Source of the DNA: an uncultured bacterium
GTDB taxonomy: Bacteria > Bacillota > Negativicutes > Veillonellales > Veillonellaceae
Direction of reading: 5' to 3'
Assembly (NCBI GenBank): GCA_905214495.1
Contig: CAJMLW010000004.1
Span: forward strand, 28,126 to 92,125
Length of the DNA: 64,000 bases
Part shown: piece by piece, positions 62,253-64,000 of the stretch
Layout: each line of letters begins with the position of its first letter
Position numbering within the stretch: position 1 is the stretch's first letter
Notes under the pieces: generated by a model
What the model saw: the letters and a program-made list of their open reading frames with translations, nothing else
Databases searched by the model: none
Told to the model about the DNA's origin: nothing
Made by a program: the position numbers and the translations under genes

Positions 62253-62846
62253 TTATGATTTACGGTGATTCTTATAGTATTTAAATCCAAGCACGGCAGC
62301 CACAACAGCAAAGACAACAATCACAACTAGCAAAAACTCATGATTATACTGAATAAGATCTTTCCAGTTTTCCCCAAGCACTTTTCCTAAATATACGAGT
62401 AAAATCGTCCAAGGAATAGTACCGAGCACAGTCCAAACGATAAAGTGCCACAATGGATAGCGCGCCATACCAGCCGGAAAGGAAATAAATGTACGAACAC
62501 CAGGTAATAAGCGACCAAAGAATATAGCTGCACCACCGCATTTATTAAACATCTTTTCAGCGAGTTCAAATTTATGCTCATTAAAGAATACATATTTACC
62601 GTATTTCAATAATAATGGACGACCGCCATATTCCCCCATCCAATACGATAAAATAGATCCAACGATACCAGCTAATGTACCAACGACCATTGTCGTATGC
62701 AAATCAAATATCCCTTGAGCAATCAAATAACCTGCAAATCCAAGCACAATTTCACTAGGAATTGGCACATTTGCATTCTCTAGAACCATCGCAATAAACA
62801 TAGCTACATAGCCATATGTTTCCATGAATGAAATAATATATTCCAC
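62253..62846 (-). CDS. DedA-family membrane protein
   Basis: The 197-residue protein has the DedA pattern: VAMFIAMVLENANVPIPSEI, GILDLHTTMVV-like segment, SYWMGEYGGRPLLLKYGKY and FFGRLLPGVRTFISFPAGMA with the conserved Arg, then about five membrane helices. DedA proteins flip polyprenyl or phospholipids in the membrane. It starts at GTG (62846), seven bases after GAGGT. Co-transcription with a polyprenyl-sugar-using GT39 enzyme is consistent with lipid carrier recycling. Confidence 0.9.
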   Translation of the reverse strand: MEYIISFMETYGYVAMFIAMVLENANVPIPSEIVLGFAGYLIAQGIFDLHTTMVVGTLAGIVGSILSYWMGEYGGRPLLLKYGKYVFFNEHKFELAEKMFNKCGGAAIFFGRLLPGVRTFISFPAGMARYPLWHFIVWTVLGTIPWTILLVYLGKVLGENWKDLIQYNHEFLLVVIVVFAVVAAVLGFKYYKNHRKS

Positions 62847-62951
62847 TTATTATACCTCGTCATAACTCCCCTATACTGGACTTATGATTTTCTAATGCTA
62901 ACTGATGCTGGTGAAAATATCACCGTGTATACAATCTATTTTACCATAATA

Positions 62952-62982
62952 AAATGACCCTCACCATACTGGAGGGTCATTT
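62952..62982 (-). terminator. Terminator of the kinase-like gene
   Basis: AAATGACCCTC and GAGGGTCATTT form an 11-bp stem with a nine-base loop, then TTATTATGG on the minus strand. Confidence 0.88.
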
Positions 62983-63032
62983 GCGGTATTCTTAGTATTC
63001 TGTTTTTGTAAGAATTAACTAGTCATACACAG

Positions 63033-63779
63033 TTATTCTATTTTTAGTCCTTGTATAAAATCAAAGGATTTTACGGCTGCTTCTGTATCTACAAAATGGA
63101 ACGGTTCCAATAAACGGCAGAATTTAAATAGATAGTCTCGTTTGCGTAAAACTTCTTTCACATAAAGAACGGTTTCTCGTGCACAACGGGCAGAGCTATA
63201 GCCATTCATAGCCGCATATAGATAGGTATTAGGCAAATCACCTTCACGGATATAGCTGTGGATGAAAATAAGTAAGTCCCATCCAGCAGGCGTGAATTCT
63301 GGCCAGCGGCGTGCGTTTTCCCAATCGAGGAGCATCACGCTATCCGCATCTGGATCATATACAATATCACGCAACGCAGGACGGCCATGAGCGATACCGT
63401 AATCGTGGAGCATGCCGAGAGCTTTACCAAAAGCATAAAAAATATGAACAGCCATATCTTCTAGGGAACTATCTTCTGGATGCTCCTGCGGTAAATGGCC
63501 ATAGTAGGTCAAGTTCTTACCATAATTCGGTGTCACGAAATAATTTTCTCGAACACCTACAATTTCCGGAGCTAGTGGTAATTGCGTACGCACAAAGTTC
63601 ATCATATAAAACTCATGATCAAAGGATGCACGAGGGGATGGTTTAATCCATGATGACCGGTTATTACCTACAGCACGTTTTACAAAATACTCATTGCCTT
63701 GAAAGGTGACTGGGAATACGCGTCCCAATTCTTCGTCATTCAATTTACGGTCTATATATTCTAATAAGGCTTCGTTCAT
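63033..63779 (-). CDS. Kinase-fold protein (RIO/Kdo-kinase-like) with unusual catalytic loop
   Basis: The 248-residue protein has an N-lobe with a candidate Lys (EYFVKRAVGNNRSSW), and a C-lobe in which the catalytic loop reads AHGRPALRDIVYD and the metal loop VMLLDWENARR, as in bacterial LPS/RIO-type kinases but with Arg-Pro where HGD-type loops have Asp. It may act on a glycolipid or may be a degenerate kinase. The ATG at 63779 follows AGGAGG. A promoter with TTGATA (63838-63843) and TATAAT (63814-63819), 18 bp apart, lies upstream. Confidence 0.68.
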   Translation of the reverse strand: MNEALLEYIDRKLNDEELGRVFPVTFQGNEYFVKRAVGNNRSSWIKPSPRASFDHEFYMMNFVRTQLPLAPEIVGVRENYFVTPNYGKNLTYYGHLPQEHPEDSSLEDMAVHIFYAFGKALGMLHDYGIAHGRPALRDIVYDPDADSVMLLDWENARRWPEFTPAGWDLLIFIHSYIREGDLPNTYLYAAMNGYSSARCARETVLYVKEVLRKRDYLFKFCRLLEPFHFVDTEAAVKSFDFIQGLKIE

Positions 63780-63813
63780 GAGACCTCCTAATATCATCAA
63801 TGTTTACCTATTT

Positions 63814-63843
63814 ATTATATAATAAACACTATATATGTATCAA
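63814..63843 (-). promoter_or_regulatory. Promoter of the kinase-like gene
   Basis: On the minus strand TTGATA and TATAAT are separated by 18 bp, about 35 bp upstream of the start codon. Confidence 0.6.
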
Positions 63844-63845
63844 AT

Positions 63846-63877
63846 AAAGACCCCCTAGCCAAGGCCAGGGGGTCTTT
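63846..63877 (-). terminator. Terminator of the gene at the right edge
   Basis: AAAGACCCCCT and AGGGGGTCTTT form an 11-bp stem with a ten-base loop; TTATTTG follows on the minus strand. Confidence 0.9.
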
Positions 63878-63947
63878 ACGGTAATTATGATAATAGGTTT
63901 AATTTAGGTTATTATAAGCCAACTGAGGCAATCTAAATTAAAACAAA

Positions 63948-64000
63948 TTAACCTACAAATTTTGTCACTGCTGCAGTATCAGTTAAGTGACGTTTAGGCA
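63948..64000 (-). CDS. 3' end of an unidentified gene (runs off the right edge)
   Basis: Only 17 codons are visible, reading PKRHLTDTAAVTKFVG and a TAA stop at 63948. Codon use is normal and a terminator lies about 70 bp downstream, which supports a real gene end. Too little remains to name a family. Confidence 0.55.
   Translation of the reverse strand, partial: PKRHLTDTAAVTKFVG

Noticed and set aside
1..64000. CRISPR array, prophage, transposase or integron
   Set aside because: No regularly spaced repeats, phage structural genes, transposase motifs or integrase seen on either strand.

Overview
The window looks like a chromosomal segment of a Negativicute (diderm Firmicute), most likely Veillonella or a close relative. 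The evidence is an AT-rich genome with strong AGGAGG-type ribosome binding sites, Firmicute gene orders (yybS-gdpP-rplI-dnaB, addBA, a UvrX-like polymerase with YolD), and traits of an outer-membraned lactate fermenter: two secreted SLH-domain proteins, lutABC for lactate oxidation, a class II fumarase and a lipid A/polyisoprenyl-type GT39 glycosyltransferase. The genus is an inference from gene content; no database comparison was possible. Almost everything is ordinary chromosomal gene content; there is no prophage, integron, CRISPR array or intact insertion sequence.

Layout. 1-5.1 kb: a truncated GNAT acetyltransferase, a DUF2156 protein, a lone HlyD-type efflux adaptor, an aldo/keto reductase and azlCD. 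The reductase is followed by a large nested inverted repeat that contains a decayed, inverted copy of its own 3' end. 5.1-10.9 kb: an alcohol dehydrogenase relic, an orphan metQ lipoprotein, a ferredoxin-nitroreductase, a siroheme nitrite/sulfite reductase and a TcyP-like cystine symporter, together a sulfur-flavoured neighbourhood. 11-14 kb: lutABC, reading leftward from a 0.5 kb regulatory gap. 14.4-17.4 kb: two tandem SLH-domain surface proteins. 17.5-22.2 kb: an OPT-family transporter with a secreted DUF3298-like partner, then fumarase. 22.4-23.5 kb: a small AT-rich cassette of three unknown membrane proteins.

23.7-32.9 kb: metallophosphoesterases, mutY next to a Nudix hydrolase (oxidised-guanine defence), a DUF4931 protein, a molybdopterin-binding-domain protein, crcB, an XRE regulator, a GntR/FCD regulator and a diacylglycerol-kinase-like lipid kinase. 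32.9-40.2 kb: addBA (recombinational repair). 40.2-43.3 kb: an SGNH esterase, an MFS transporter, two gene relics and tRNA-Ser(UGA). 43.3-48.6 kb: a CorA-like channel, a Zn/Cd/Pb-type P-ATPase behind a near-consensus promoter with a perfect metalloregulator-like palindrome, and a Y-family polymerase/YolD pair behind a promoter overlapped by a LexA-type SOS box.

48.6-56 kb: dnaB, rplI, gdpP and a DUF2232 membrane protein in one leftward operon, then RNase J carrying an unusual ~190-residue Arg/Thr/Asn-rich N-terminal tail. 56.3-64 kb: a secreted or anchored small protein with no ordinary start codon for its membrane segment, a uracil-DNA-glycosylase-family enzyme, an ssuABC-like ABC transporter, a DedA protein with a GT39 glycosyltransferase, a kinase-fold protein with an unusual catalytic loop, and the 3' end of one more gene.

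I did not find a convincing wholly new multi-gene system. The strongest leads are the inverted repeat at 3.7-4.05 kb, the two candidate AUU-type start sites, the RNase J tail and leader, and the two well-defined regulated promoters.
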